Assembly: GCA_964447285.1 (NCBI GenBank)
Contig: CAYURO010000002.1
Location: 124,001-188,000, forward strand
Length of the DNA: 64,000 nucleotides
Reading direction: 5' to 3'
Origin: CAJBNH01 sp964447285
GTDB lineage: Bacteria > Myxococcota_A > UBA9042
Shown here in pieces: positions 34,702-43,580 of this stretch. The notes under the pieces were generated by a model. The model did not search any database. It was not told the DNA's origin and was given only the letters and a program-made list of their open reading frames with translations. Numbering within the stretch: the first letter of the stretch is position 1; every line of letters begins with the position of its first letter. Made by a program: the position numbers and the translations under genes.

Positions 34702-35382
34702 CTAACGCCACTGTCGCATCCAGCGAAACCGCCACGGCAGCTGTGCATCCTCGCCGGCATAGTCGATGCCGACGCGCGGTCCTGCGACGATCTGGTCGGC
34801 AGGCACCGGCACCCCCACCTGAAACCACACCGACTGGTCCGGTCGAAGCGGCTGGCCGTTCTGACGGCGGTCGATGCCCAGCGCTTGGGTCAGCTTGGCC
34901 GGGCCGTCCACCCACTTCTCCAGACGCGGCGGTGGCTTGCGTCCGGGCAGCTCGAAGCCGCGCCGCGCGCGCACATGCACGGCCGTCTCGAGGTCCAGCG
35001 GCAGCCCGGCGCGAATCAGCACCGCTTCTCCCGTGCCTTCGCGCCCGGTCACGACGTTGAACTGCCAGTGCATCCCGTAGACGAAGTAGACGTAAGCGAT
35101 GCCGCCCGCCTGAAACATCGCGGCGTTGCGAGGAGTCTTGCGCCCGCCATACGCGTGGGCACCGCGCTCCGACTCGTGGTAGGCCTCTGTCTCCAGCACA
35201 AGCAGGCGCGCGGTCGGCTCTGGCACGCCTGCAGCCGACGCGAGTCCTGTGGGAAGCCGCGCCACCACCACGCGCCCCACCAGATCTGGAGCGACTTCGA
35301 GCACTGGGCGCTGGAAGAACGCTTGTGGTAAAGCGTTTTCGTCAATGGCGGGCAAGTCGCCCATCAGCAGCCCACTACACAT
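34702..35382 (-). CDS. mpg: DNA-3-methyladenine glycosylase (AAG/Mpg family)
   Basis: The protein has 226 residues. It removes 3-methyladenine and other alkylated or deaminated purines from DNA. The catalytic-Glu segment is VLETEAYHESERGAHAYGG, followed by RNAAMFQAGGIAYVYFVYGMHW with the aromatic residues that flip the base, and the C-terminal GPARL-type segment WVDGPAKLTQALGI. The start is ATG at 35382 or 35364. The region upstream is unusually AT-rich, with repeats that may control it. It converges on murB, separated by 3 bases. Confidence 0.94.
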   Translation of the reverse strand: MCSGLLMGDLPAIDENALPQAFFQRPVLEVAPDLVGRVVVARLPTGLASAAGVPEPTARLLVLETEAYHESERGAHAYGGRKTPRNAAMFQAGGIAYVYFVYGMHWQFNVVTGREGTGEAVLIRAGLPLDLETAVHVRARRGFELPGRKPPPRLEKWVDGPAKLTQALGIDRRQNGQPLRPDQSVWFQVGVPVPADQIVAGPRVGIDYAGEDAQLPWRFRWMRQWR

Positions 35383-35465
35383 CTACTTGCCACCCATCCA
35401 CCAAACTAGATACAAGTAAATCCGCAGACTAGTGATACATCCAGTCCTGTTTGTCATGGACGGGG
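35383..35465. promoter_or_regulatory. AT-rich repeat-bearing leader before the mpg gene
   Basis: This stretch is much richer in A and T than its surroundings. It holds TACTTG at 35384-35389 facing CAAGTA at 35413-35418, and two near-direct copies of CTAG followed by ATACA (35406-35414 and 35429-35439, the second with two extra bases). It looks like a promoter and operator for the glycosylase gene on the minus strand. No factor can be named. Confidence 0.35.
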
Positions 35466-36623
35466 TCATGGGCGGCAGGACGGACCGGCCGGACCCAAGC
35501 CTTGAATCGTCGGGTGGGTGCCGCACAGGGGGCATCCGGGGTCGGGCCGCACCGTCAGCTCGTGAAACCGCATCTGCAGCGCGTCAAACGCCAATAGCCG
35601 GCCGATCAGGGGCTCGCCGATGCCCAGAACCAGCTTCAGCGCCTCCAGCGCCTGCAGCGTGCCGATGATGCCCGGCAGCACGCCCAGAACACCCGCCACC
35701 GCGCAAGACGGCGCCGCGTCGGGTGGCGGAGGCGCAGGATACAGGCACCGATAGCAGGGTCCCCGCCCTGGCGCAAACACGGTCACTTGCCCGTCGAAAC
35801 GGAACACTGAGCCATGGACGTGGGGCTTGCCGAGGGCGAAGCAGGCATCGTTGACCAGATAGCGGGTCGGAAAGTTGTCGCTGCCATCGATCACTAAGTC
35901 GTAGTCCCGCAGCAGTTCCAAGGCGTTGCCCGCGTCGAGACGCACGGGATGCCGCACCACCCTCACCTCAGGGTTGACCGACGCAAGCGTCTGCGCCGCG
36001 CTATCGACCTTGGGCTGCCCGATGCGGTCCTGACGGTGCAGGATCTGTCGCTGCAAGTTCGACAGGTCCACGATGTCGTCATCGGCGATGCCCAGCGTCC
36101 CCATTCCCGCCGCTGCAAGGTAAAGCGCCGCCGGACTGCCCAGCCCGCCCGCGCCGACCAGCAGAATCTTGGCGTTCAGAAGCTTCTGCTGCCCGACGAC
36201 GCCAATCTCCGGCATCCGCAAGTGGCGGCTGTAGCGGGTCGTCTGTTCCTGCGACAACCCACTCGCCCCTTCCACCGGCAGTCCGAGCGCCCGCCAGCCT
36301 TGAAAGCCGCCGGCCATGGACTTTACGTTTGTATAGCCAAGTTCCCACAACTCGAAAGCGGCGTAGATCGAGCGCACGCCGGCCGCGCAGTACAGCACGA
36401 TCTCGGTGTCGCCGACCCGAGTGGCCTCGGCCAGACGCTCCGCGAGAGCCGATCGACCGGTCAGCAGGGCGGAAGGCAGCACGCCCTCTGCGTATTCGTC
36501 TTGTTCGCGAACGTCGAGCAAGAGAAACGGGACACCCGCTCGCAGCTTGGCGTGCACCTCGCTGGGCGAGATCTCGGCCGTGCGAGGGCGCTGCGGGTCC
36601 TGGGAGGCAGGAGGCAAAGGCAT
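35466..36623 (-). CDS. Rhodanese-MoeB/ThiF fusion (E1-like sulfur-carrier activating enzyme)
   Basis: The protein has 385 residues. Res. 15-115 form a rhodanese domain with active-site Cys79 in VLYCAAGVRS. Res. 127-385 form a MoeB/ThiF adenylyltransferase: Walker-like GAGGLG at 157-162, DIVDLSNLQRQILH, DGSDNFPTRYLVNDAC, and zinc Cys pairs C290/C293 and C364/C367. MoeB activates the sulfur carrier MoaD by adenylation; related ThiF acts on ThiS, and the rhodanese supplies sulfur. In well-known members (MOCS3, MoeZ) the rhodanese is C-terminal, so the order here is reversed. It may serve molybdopterin or thiamine or cysteine synthesis. A nearby mog supports the first only weakly. Confidence 0.9.
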   Translation of the reverse strand: MPLPPASQDPQRPRTAEISPSEVHAKLRAGVPFLLLDVREQDEYAEGVLPSALLTGRSALAERLAEATRVGDTEIVLYCAAGVRSIYAAFELWELGYTNVKSMAGGFQGWRALGLPVEGASGLSQEQTTRYSRHLRMPEIGVVGQQKLLNAKILLVGAGGLGSPAALYLAAAGMGTLGIADDDIVDLSNLQRQILHRQDRIGQPKVDSAAQTLASVNPEVRVVRHPVRLDAGNALELLRDYDLVIDGSDNFPTRYLVNDACFALGKPHVHGSVFRFDGQVTVFAPGRGPCYRCLYPAPPPPDAAPSCAVAGVLGVLPGIIGTLQALEALKLVLGIGEPLIGRLLAFDALQMRFHELTVRPDPGCPLCGTHPTIQGLGPAGPSCRP

Positions 36624-36653
36624 GGGCGGTCGAGCACCTCGCGCGGTCGGGCG

Positions 36654-37079
36654 CTAGGCCTCGGTCCGCAGCAGCTGGTCCAAGGCGGCAAACGTGCGCT
36701 CCCACCCCTGGCGCACCGCGTCTTGGCGCACGTCGTTCGGCAGGTTCGGGTGGGGAAGCACCGGGCTGACGACGGTCACGCGACAGCCGCCCTCGCACCC
36801 GGCGATGCCGAACTGCCACTCGTCGGCGGGCCCTTCCTCAGCGTCCCAGACCAGGCGAGCGAAGCCGGGAGCCTCCAACTCGACCCACGTGCCACTGCGC
36901 GCCCACGTCTCGCCGTCTTCATCCAGCCACGTGGCCACCAGCCTGCCGCCGGGCTGAACGTCGCTGTCGGCCTGGTCACAAAACCACGTCGTCAGCTGGT
37001 CCCCGCGGGTAAACAGGTCGAACACGCGCTCAGCCGTGGCGGGCAGTTCGAAGCGAAGTACGAGGTTGGAGGAGGCCAT
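36654..37079 (-). CDS. SRPBCC/AHSA1-family protein
   Basis: The protein has 141 residues. It starts MASSNLVLRFELPATAERVFDLFTRG and continues with TWFCDQADSDVQPGGRL, YVATW-like strands, a WVELEAPGFARLVW strand and a C-terminal helix WERTFAALDQLL. This is the activator-of-Hsp90-homologue / START-like fold that binds hydrophobic ligands. The function is not known. It lies between the NACHT-lipoprotein and MoeB-fusion genes on the same strand, with 18 and 30 bases between them. Confidence 0.85.
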   Translation of the reverse strand: MASSNLVLRFELPATAERVFDLFTRGDQLTTWFCDQADSDVQPGGRLVATWLDEDGETWARSGTWVELEAPGFARLVWDAEEGPADEWQFGIAGCEGGCRVTVVSPVLPHPNLPNDVRQDAVRQGWERTFAALDQLLRTEA

Positions 37080-37097
37080 GCCGGGTCCTGGATTCAG

Positions 37098-38768
37098 CTA
37101 TTTGGTCTTGGCCTTGCCCTTGACCTTCTTCTTCACCGGCGGCTCGGGCACCGGCGGCGGCACTTCGCGGGGCGGCGGCTCAGGCAGGCCCTGACCCAGC
37201 TGCTCGAGCAGCTGCGTCGTGCACAGGTCGTTCGGCAGGCCCTCGAGCTGCTCGATGGCGTCGCGCAAGAGGATCGCCCGCGTCATCCCGGTCGGCAGCC
37301 CCTGATCCATTTGCTCATAGACGTGCTGCGCGAACCCGCCGCGGTGACACAGCTCTTTGGCGACCATGCCCAGACACTGCTGCCCGTTCGCCTGACCGAC
37401 CAGGAATCCAGCCACTTCGTTCGACTCGAGCATGTTCGCCAGCTTGGCCACGCGCGTACAGTCGGGGCGACCGCCGTTGTCCAGCGCCGTCGCCGCCCAT
37501 CGGGCCAGGAACAGGTCGCCAAGGCTCTGGTTGTCGAAGTGCCACACACCGACCTCATGACCCGCGCGGAACAGGGAGGACTGCAGCAGTCGCTCGCAGG
37601 TGATCTGCGCGATGCCCGGGTCGATACCGGGCACCGCTGCGACGCATTGGTGCAGTGCAAACGGCAGGTTGCGCTCGCCGTTCTCGGGGTTCTGGGCAGT
37701 GACCATGCGGTCCACGGCGGCCAAGGCGTCGGCGGGCAGCACCTCAACCCCCTGCATGTCGCGGACCAGCTGGGCAGTCATGAAATACGTGTAGATCTGA
37801 GCCCTTCCTGCGCTGAAGCCGGCAATCTCGGCACCTTGAACGGCCACAGTGTTGCGAACCAGGCGATCGACCACCTGAATGTCGCGCCACGTCGCCAGAT
37901 GCGGGTAGTAGCAGCGACCATACGCCGTGACTTGCCGATCCAGTCGGTAACGCTTGATGAATTCGTCGAAGAACTTGCGGTCCTTGCCCTCGGGAACCGT
38001 GTGCGCGATGGCATCGTCGCTCTCTGCGCACGACATCTGCGGGATCTCGACGCGCACATCCACGCTCTGCAGGCCGTAGTTGCTGGTGAACACCGGCGGG
38101 CGAGTAAACACGACCACGCGGGCCTTCGGTGCGATGCGCGTGACCAGATCATCCAGCTGCGCGGCCACCGCCTGACGCTGCAACAGCGGCACCTCGTCCA
38201 GCGAGTCGGCGATCACCAACCACGGTCGGTCACCCAGCGCACGCTTCAGCACATCCTCGGCAGTCTCGGGGGTGGCCAAACCGACCTCGCGGGCGATGCG
38301 ATAGGCCAACGCGACCTTGCCCTCAGACTCGATGCGGGGCGCGATCTCGGTGGCCAGGTCCACGCGAAACACGGGGACTCTGGCGCACGCCTGCGCAGCG
38401 ATCGACCACGCAAGCTTCGACTTGCCGGCGCCACCACGGGCCAGCACCAACGCAATGCGCAGCTGGGTTCCGGCGGGGGCGGGCTCTAGCAGACCGGGGA
38501 CGACGTCAAGTTCGGACTTCACCACGCCCAAGCCAGCCGGAGCAGCTCCTGGCCATGCATGAATCAGAAGGCCGGTGGGCACATAGCGTTTCTCGGCCAG
38601 TTCGCGTGCGTGCTCCGAGCGCAGGGCCGTGCACGTGGTCTCGTAGACGCCGCCCGGCTCGCCGAGCGGTGGACGGACGACCGGCGCCGGCGGGGCACCG
38701 CACGCCGCAAGAGTCCAAGCGGCGGCAGCGAGGGTCATGGCGAACGGAAAGCTACGGGTGACAGTCAT
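37098..38768 (-). CDS. Lipoprotein carrying a NACHT/STAND-like NTPase domain
   Basis: The protein has 556 residues. The ATG at 38768 (GAGGAA 6 bases before) gives a lipoprotein signal, TLAAAAWTLAAC with Cys23. The NTPase core has Walker A RGGAGKS at 111-117, Walker B LVIADSLDE at 184-192 and the NACHT-like FTRPP at 221-225, all in the right order. The middle and C-terminal half is helical with many Cys (NDLC, PDC, QQC, ELC), and a Lys-rich tail ends KGKAKTK. NACHT NTPases normally sense signals in the cytoplasm, where ATP is present. A lipoprotein form is therefore odd: either the domain faces the cytoplasm or it does not use ATP. Confidence 0.8.
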   Translation of the reverse strand: MTVTRSFPFAMTLAAAAWTLAACGAPPAPVVRPPLGEPGGVYETTCTALRSEHARELAEKRYVPTGLLIHAWPGAAPAGLGVVKSELDVVPGLLEPAPAGTQLRIALVLARGGAGKSKLAWSIAAQACARVPVFRVDLATEIAPRIESEGKVALAYRIAREVGLATPETAEDVLKRALGDRPWLVIADSLDEVPLLQRQAVAAQLDDLVTRIAPKARVVVFTRPPVFTSNYGLQSVDVRVEIPQMSCAESDDAIAHTVPEGKDRKFFDEFIKRYRLDRQVTAYGRCYYPHLATWRDIQVVDRLVRNTVAVQGAEIAGFSAGRAQIYTYFMTAQLVRDMQGVEVLPADALAAVDRMVTAQNPENGERNLPFALHQCVAAVPGIDPGIAQITCERLLQSSLFRAGHEVGVWHFDNQSLGDLFLARWAATALDNGGRPDCTRVAKLANMLESNEVAGFLVGQANGQQCLGMVAKELCHRGGFAQHVYEQMDQGLPTGMTRAILLRDAIEQLEGLPNDLCTTQLLEQLGQGLPEPPPREVPPPVPEPPVKKKVKGKAKTK

Positions 38769-38990
38769 GGTCTTCCTCAACAGCCAAGGCGGGGTGGGCC
38801 AACGCGAAGTATGGCGGCGGACCTCGGCCTTGGCAACGCGGCGGGGCGTCGGGGGAGCAGCCGGCGAAAGCACTCTCCGCTCACGTTCGGACGCTGGGGT
38901 GGTTGTGAGACCGGGAGGGCGCAGGCACAATCCTCGCCCTTGCACGCCACTGGATTCCCCCCGACGTGCCCCCCGAACCCGGAACACCTC

Positions 38991-39974
38991 ATGCAAGTCC
39001 TGATCTGGACCCTGTTCATCCTGCTCATCATGGGGTTTCTGGCCCTGGACCTCGGCGTCTTCAACCGCAAGGACCACGTCATCGGATTCCGGGAGTCGCT
39101 GCGCTGGACCGGACTCTGGATCACGGTCTCGCTCTTGTTCAACGTCGTCATCTACTTCCTGTACGAGAACCACGTCGGCGGCTTCGGGTCGGGGGGCGCC
39201 GAGACGGTGTCCGGGCTGGATGCGGCGATGCTGTACCTGACCGGCTACGTGGTGGAGTACTCGCTAAGCGTCGACAACATCTTCGTCATCGCCCTGATCA
39301 TCGGCACCTTTCGCGTGCCAAGGGAGTACCAGCACCGGGTGCTCTTTTGGGGCATCCTGGGCGCGCTCGTGCTGCGCGGTGTGATGATCGGCGCGGGTGC
39401 GGTCCTGCTGAATCGCTTTGCGTGGATGATGTACGTGTTCGGCGGCATCCTGTTGATCACTGCGCTGAAGATGGCCCTCCAGAAGGACGACCACTTCGAC
39501 ATCCAAAACAGCAAGGTCTTGCGGTTCGCCCGCAAGCTGTATCCGGTCACCCAGGACTTCGAGGGACACTCGTTCGTCACCCGCCTGCCCGACGGCCGTC
39601 GCGCCATCACGCCGTTGATGCTCGTGCTGCTGATGATCGAGACGACCGACGTGGTGTTCGCTGTCGACTCGATCCCCGCGGTCTTCGCCATCACCAGCGA
39701 CCCGTTCCTGGTCTTCACGTCCAACGTCTTCGCGATCCTCGGCCTGCGGTCGCTGTACTTCGCGCTGGCCGGCCTGATCGTGCTGTTCCGCTATCTCAAG
39801 GCCAGTCTGGTCGTGCTGCTGGCCTTCATCGGCGTCAAGATGATGGTCACCGAGTGGGTGCACATCCCGCCTGCGGTGTCGCTGGGCGTCATTGGGCTGA
39901 TCCTTGGCGCGGGCATCCTTGCCTCGGTGTTGACGCGGCCACCCACGCCTCCCGCTGCGGACCCTGCCCCATGA
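38991..39974 (+). CDS. TerC-family membrane protein
   Basis: The protein has 327 residues with seven to nine membrane segments. The paired motifs of the family are EYSLSVDNIFVIALII (about 84-99) and IETTDVVFAVDSIPAVF (about 205-221), whose Asp residues are thought to bind metal. TerC/Alx/YggT relatives export or handle manganese and serve under tellurite or alkaline stress. It starts at ATG 38991 and its stop overlaps the next gene by 4 bases. No tellurite gene cluster is present, so the manganese-export type is more likely. Confidence 0.92.
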   Translation: MQVLIWTLFILLIMGFLALDLGVFNRKDHVIGFRESLRWTGLWITVSLLFNVVIYFLYENHVGGFGSGGAETVSGLDAAMLYLTGYVVEYSLSVDNIFVIALIIGTFRVPREYQHRVLFWGILGALVLRGVMIGAGAVLLNRFAWMMYVFGGILLITALKMALQKDDHFDIQNSKVLRFARKLYPVTQDFEGHSFVTRLPDGRRAITPLMLVLLMIETTDVVFAVDSIPAVFAITSDPFLVFTSNVFAILGLRSLYFALAGLIVLFRYLKASLVVLLAFIGVKMMVTEWVHIPPAVSLGVIGLILGAGILASVLTRPPTPPAADPAP

Positions 39975-41398
39975 CGCGATTCTCGCCCACCTTCGAAGGC
40001 TTCGGGCAGATGCTCGAGGCCAGCGGTGCCGGTCTGGAGCCCGATGCGTTGCGGCAACTCTGGACGTACCACCAGCTGCTGCGCGAGCGAAACGCCGACG
40101 GCGACCTGACGCGCCTGCGGTCGTTTGCTTCGATGGTCACCCTGCACTACGTCGACTGCATCCTGGTCGCGCGCAAGCTGGGGGCCAAGCTGCCGTCGCC
40201 GTTGCTGGACATCGGGTCGGGCGCCGGTTTTCCCGGCATTCCGTTGAAGATCGCCGCGCCGCAGGTCGAGGTCGTGCTGTCCGAGGGGCGCGCCCGACGC
40301 GTCGACTTCATGGACGAGGCCATCGCGGCAGCCGGGCTGAAAGGCATTCAGACGTTCTGCGGCAAGACCTTCTCGTCGTTCCCGCACCCGGTGCAAGGCG
40401 TCATCACGCGCGCGCTGGAGAAGATTCCCGTGACGCTGGCCCGCGTTCGCGCGTTTGTCCCGCCCGGTGGCTTGGCCGTGTTCATGAAGGGGCCGCACTG
40501 CGACGACGAGATCGCCGAGGCCGCACGCGACTTTGGCCGTTCTTGGCGTCTGGAGGACGACATCGCGTATACGCTGCCGTTTTCGACCCATGAGCGACGG
40601 CTGGTGACGTTTCGCCGGCTCGAGGACTTGAGCGAGCTCGTGCGGCGGCGGACCCGCCCCATCGACAGCGAGGCCAACGAGTCGTTCAAGACGTGGAAGG
40701 GGCTGCTGACGGGCCGGGGCGTGCGCAAGTCGGGTCTGGCGCTGCTGTCGGGGCAGAAGACGGTTCCTGAGGCGCTGCGTGACTTTCCACAGCGTTGCCA
40801 TGAGCTGTTGGTGCCGCGCGGCCTCGAGACGGTGCCCGAGGAAGCCCCGCCCGACCTGCCCGTCGCCGTGCTGGCTCCCGGTCTATTTCGCGAGCTGGAC
40901 GTGTTCGGCACCTCGGCGCCGCTGCTGGTGCTGCAGGTCGACGAGCCGCAGGCGTGGCCGGGCACACTCGAGGGCTGCACGTTGGCCGTTCCGTTCCAGG
41001 ATCCCGAGAACGTGGGTGCAGTGCTGCGTTCCGCCGCGGCCTTTGGCGTGCGCGAGGTCGTGCTGTTGAAAGAGGCCGCCTCGCCCTTCCACCCCAAGGC
41101 GCTGCGTGCCGGGGGAACCGCCGCGTTTCGGCTGCGTCTGTGGAAGGCTGGCTCGCTGGCTGAGGTCGCCGCCGCCACCGAGGGGCAGCGGGTGCTCCTG
41201 TCGGCAGAGGGAAGTCCGCTCAAGCACTTCGCTTTCCCCGACGACTTCCTGCTGCTGCCGGGTCTGGAGGGCGCAGGGCTGCCGCCGGAGCTGCGGGGCG
41301 AGGCCGTCGCCATCCCCATGGAAGCGGGCAGCGAGTCGCTGAACGCCGCCGTCGCCGCTGCCGTTGCGATGTATGCCTGGTACGTGGGCGCGGAATAG
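39971..41398 (+). CDS. Fusion of RsmG (GidB) 16S rRNA methyltransferase and a TrmH/SpoU RNA methyltransferase
   Basis: The protein has 475 residues. Res. 1-225 are RsmG: SAM motif LLDIGSGAGFPGIPL (78-92), VLSEGRARRVDFM and ITRALEKIPVTL. RsmG adds the N7 methyl to G527 of 16S rRNA. Res. 235-475 are a SpoU/TrmH knotted methyltransferase: motif 1 QDPENVGAVLRSAAAFG (343-359), PFHPKALRAGGTAAFRL, and IPMEAGSESLNAAVAAA near the end. The second module usually 2'-O-methylates rRNA or tRNA. The two are normally separate genes. The start (ATG 39971) overlaps terC. There are no visible linker repeats; the join is at about res. 225-245. Confidence 0.88.
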   Translation: MTRFSPTFEGFGQMLEASGAGLEPDALRQLWTYHQLLRERNADGDLTRLRSFASMVTLHYVDCILVARKLGAKLPSPLLDIGSGAGFPGIPLKIAAPQVEVVLSEGRARRVDFMDEAIAAAGLKGIQTFCGKTFSSFPHPVQGVITRALEKIPVTLARVRAFVPPGGLAVFMKGPHCDDEIAEAARDFGRSWRLEDDIAYTLPFSTHERRLVTFRRLEDLSELVRRRTRPIDSEANESFKTWKGLLTGRGVRKSGLALLSGQKTVPEALRDFPQRCHELLVPRGLETVPEEAPPDLPVAVLAPGLFRELDVFGTSAPLLVLQVDEPQAWPGTLEGCTLAVPFQDPENVGAVLRSAAAFGVREVVLLKEAASPFHPKALRAGGTAAFRLRLWKAGSLAEVAAATEGQRVLLSAEGSPLKHFAFPDDFLLLPGLEGAGLPPELRGEAVAIPMEAGSESLNAAVAAAVAMYAWYVGAE

Positions 41399-43327
41399 CT
41401 ACGGGTCGGCAACAGGCTCCGGCTGCACGAACCACACCTTCATCGGCGTCGGCTCGTACTGAATCCGCTCTCCCTGCAAGCCAAGACCCAGCGAGCCCTC
41501 AGCACCCCAGCACAGCGGCTGCGCGTCGGTCGTCGTGAGCGCACAGGCAAACACCCCGCCCACACCGATGGCCTTGGCATTCGCAGGGTGCTGGATCCAC
41601 GGCGACGACTGCGGGGCGCGGGCGTCGTTGCCGCCATAGCCTCCCCAACACCAGACAACACCGCCCTTCAACGCACAGGTGTGGCCGCCGCCGGCCGCGA
41701 GCCCCTCGACCTTGCCCAAGCCGTCCACGCGGGTGGGAGCCGCCACGACCGAGGTGATGCCCGCCATCCGGTCTGAGCGCGGAACCGGCCGACCTGAACC
41801 GGCCTGACCCATCGTGTTGTCGCCCCAACAGCGGACCGTGTCGTCGTCGGTGCGTGCGCAGGTGTGGCGGTCGCCCAAAGCCAGCTCCTTGGCGGCGCCG
41901 ATGGCCGGAACCGTCACGGGGGCCGCCGACGACTCGATCATCGGCTCGCCCAGCTGTCCGCGGCTGTTGTCGCCCCAGCACACCGTCTTGCCGCTGCCCA
42001 ACACCGCACACGCGTGCCACGTCCCGGCGCTCAGCAGCGTCGCGTTGAACAGGCCAGGCACCTGATGGGGTTCCAGCACGGCTTCGGTCTCCGGCACGCC
42101 GCACTGGCCCGCCCTGCTGTCGCCCCAGCACTTCACTTCTCCCGCGGCCGTGCGCGCGCACGTAAACGCGCGACCGGCGGCCAGCTCGACCACGTCGGTC
42201 ACATTCGGCACCAGGAACGGCATGGCGATGTGGCGCGACTGCTTGCCGGCCCCCAGCTGCGCCTGTTCGTTGTTGCCCCAGCAGGCGACGCGGCCGTGCT
42301 CGAGACGGGCGCAGCTGTGGAACCCGCCGGTCACGACCTGTGCTACGCCGACCAGACCGGGAACGGCCTCGGGCGTGTCGAGGACGTTGGCCTCGAAGGG
42401 CCCAGCTTGGCGAAACGCGTTGCCCCCCCAGCACACGACGGTCGAATCGCTGAGCCTCATGCATCCGTGGGCAACACCCGTCGCGACTTCCCGCGCAGCC
42501 AAGGCGGGCGGCGGGTCGGTGGGCGGCGACTTGCCCATCGCGGCACCCAACAGCGGCGCGACGTCGCGCAACCGCATCGCCAGCACGATGCGCGCGGCGG
42601 TGATCCCGGTTTGGGCGGCCAGCTCTGCACGGGCACCCTTGGCGAGCATGGCCCGGATCGGTGTCAGAAAGGGTGCCCCCACGCGCCGACTGGCCTGGAC
42701 GGCAAGCATGAGCGGCGTAACCCCGCCCCAGTCCTGAGCATTGGCGTCAATTCTCGGCGACTGCAGCAGCGCCATCACCGCCGGCCCCTTGCCGTCCCAA
42801 GCGGCGTGGTGCAGCGGCGTCCACCCCTCGTCGTCGGCCTGATTCGGCGCCGCGCCCTTTGCCAGAAGCAGACCCATCAGTGGAGGCGAGTCGACCTGAA
42901 CGGCAAGCGCCAGAGCCGACCGCGCGGGCCCGACCAGCTTGGCTCCCTTGGCCAGCAGCGCGCGCGACACTTCCAGATCCGCCTGTGCCACCGAATACAG
43001 GATCGGCGGCTTGCCGTACTCGTCCAGCGCGTTGGGGTCGGCGCCCTTGGACAGTAACAGCTTCATCATCTCCGCGTTGCCTGCACCGGCCGCGACGTGC
43101 GTGGCGGTCTGGTCATAGTCCGTCTTGAGGTGCACAAGCTTGCGATACTTGGCGAGCAGCGGCTTGGCGCTGGCGACGTCCCCGTCTTTCACTGCGTCGA
43201 AGAACTCGTAGACGACGCGCTCGTCGATCTCGGCTGCGGCAGCCGCTGCGCTCGGCAACCGAACCCACGCGACCGCGCACACGACGACCGCGAACTGAAG
43301 CAACACGCGGGTCTCGCGACCTGGCAT
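41399..43327 (-). CDS. Exported ankyrin-repeat/RCC1-repeat protein
   Basis: The protein has 642 residues. An N-terminal signal (VLLQFAVVVCAVAWVRLPSAAAA) is followed by ankyrin repeats (about 75-250, HVAAGAGNAEMMKLLLSKGADPN, GWTPLHHAAWDGKG). A second half (about 290-620) holds about seven RCC1-type repeats with the signature CWGGNAFRQ, CWGNNEQAQLG, CWGDSRAGQCG, CWGDNSRGQLG, CWGDNTMGQAG, CWGGYGG and CWGAEGSLGLG. Each repeat has a Cys pair suited to disulfides. Ankyrin is normally cytoplasmic, so the secreted ankyrin-plus-RCC1 combination is unusual. It has no visible catalytic motif. It probably acts as an interaction scaffold in the periplasm or on the surface. Confidence 0.85.
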   Translation of the reverse strand: MPGRETRVLLQFAVVVCAVAWVRLPSAAAAAAEIDERVVYEFFDAVKDGDVASAKPLLAKYRKLVHLKTDYDQTATHVAAGAGNAEMMKLLLSKGADPNALDEYGKPPILYSVAQADLEVSRALLAKGAKLVGPARSALALAVQVDSPPLMGLLLAKGAAPNQADDEGWTPLHHAAWDGKGPAVMALLQSPRIDANAQDWGGVTPLMLAVQASRRVGAPFLTPIRAMLAKGARAELAAQTGITAARIVLAMRLRDVAPLLGAAMGKSPPTDPPPALAAREVATGVAHGCMRLSDSTVVCWGGNAFRQAGPFEANVLDTPEAVPGLVGVAQVVTGGFHSCARLEHGRVACWGNNEQAQLGAGKQSRHIAMPFLVPNVTDVVELAAGRAFTCARTAAGEVKCWGDSRAGQCGVPETEAVLEPHQVPGLFNATLLSAGTWHACAVLGSGKTVCWGDNSRGQLGEPMIESSAAPVTVPAIGAAKELALGDRHTCARTDDDTVRCWGDNTMGQAGSGRPVPRSDRMAGITSVVAAPTRVDGLGKVEGLAAGGGHTCALKGGVVWCWGGYGGNDARAPQSSPWIQHPANAKAIGVGGVFACALTTTDAQPLCWGAEGSLGLGLQGERIQYEPTPMKVWFVQPEPVADP

Positions 43328-43580
43328 GGGCCCTCCCCAGAATGGCACAACGCGTGTGGTCGGACGCGCAAGCTGCGGAACGGCCACGCCAAATGACCTC
43401 AATAGGCTACGTCTCGGGCGGCATACGATCAAGAATCGCAGGGATTTCCACGCCGGCCCCCGTTGCGGAGGGCTCAGACGGCGGGGCAGACACCGACCGG
43501 TCCCGCGGTGTAGGCTTGCGCGCCGTCCGTCCCAGGGAAAGCCACGACGGACCGCCCCCGAACCCAGACAGGAGCCCCCA

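Noticed and set aside
35949..38489. An 846-residue plus-strand frame across several minus-strand genes
   Set aside because: It spans the ThiF fusion, SRPBCC and NACHT genes, all of which have complete domains in the opposite strand.
38966..39970. N-terminal extension of the RsmG-TrmH frame upstream to 38966
   Set aside because: It is an out-of-frame reading of terC. The ATG at 39971 overlaps the terC stop and begins the RsmG homology.
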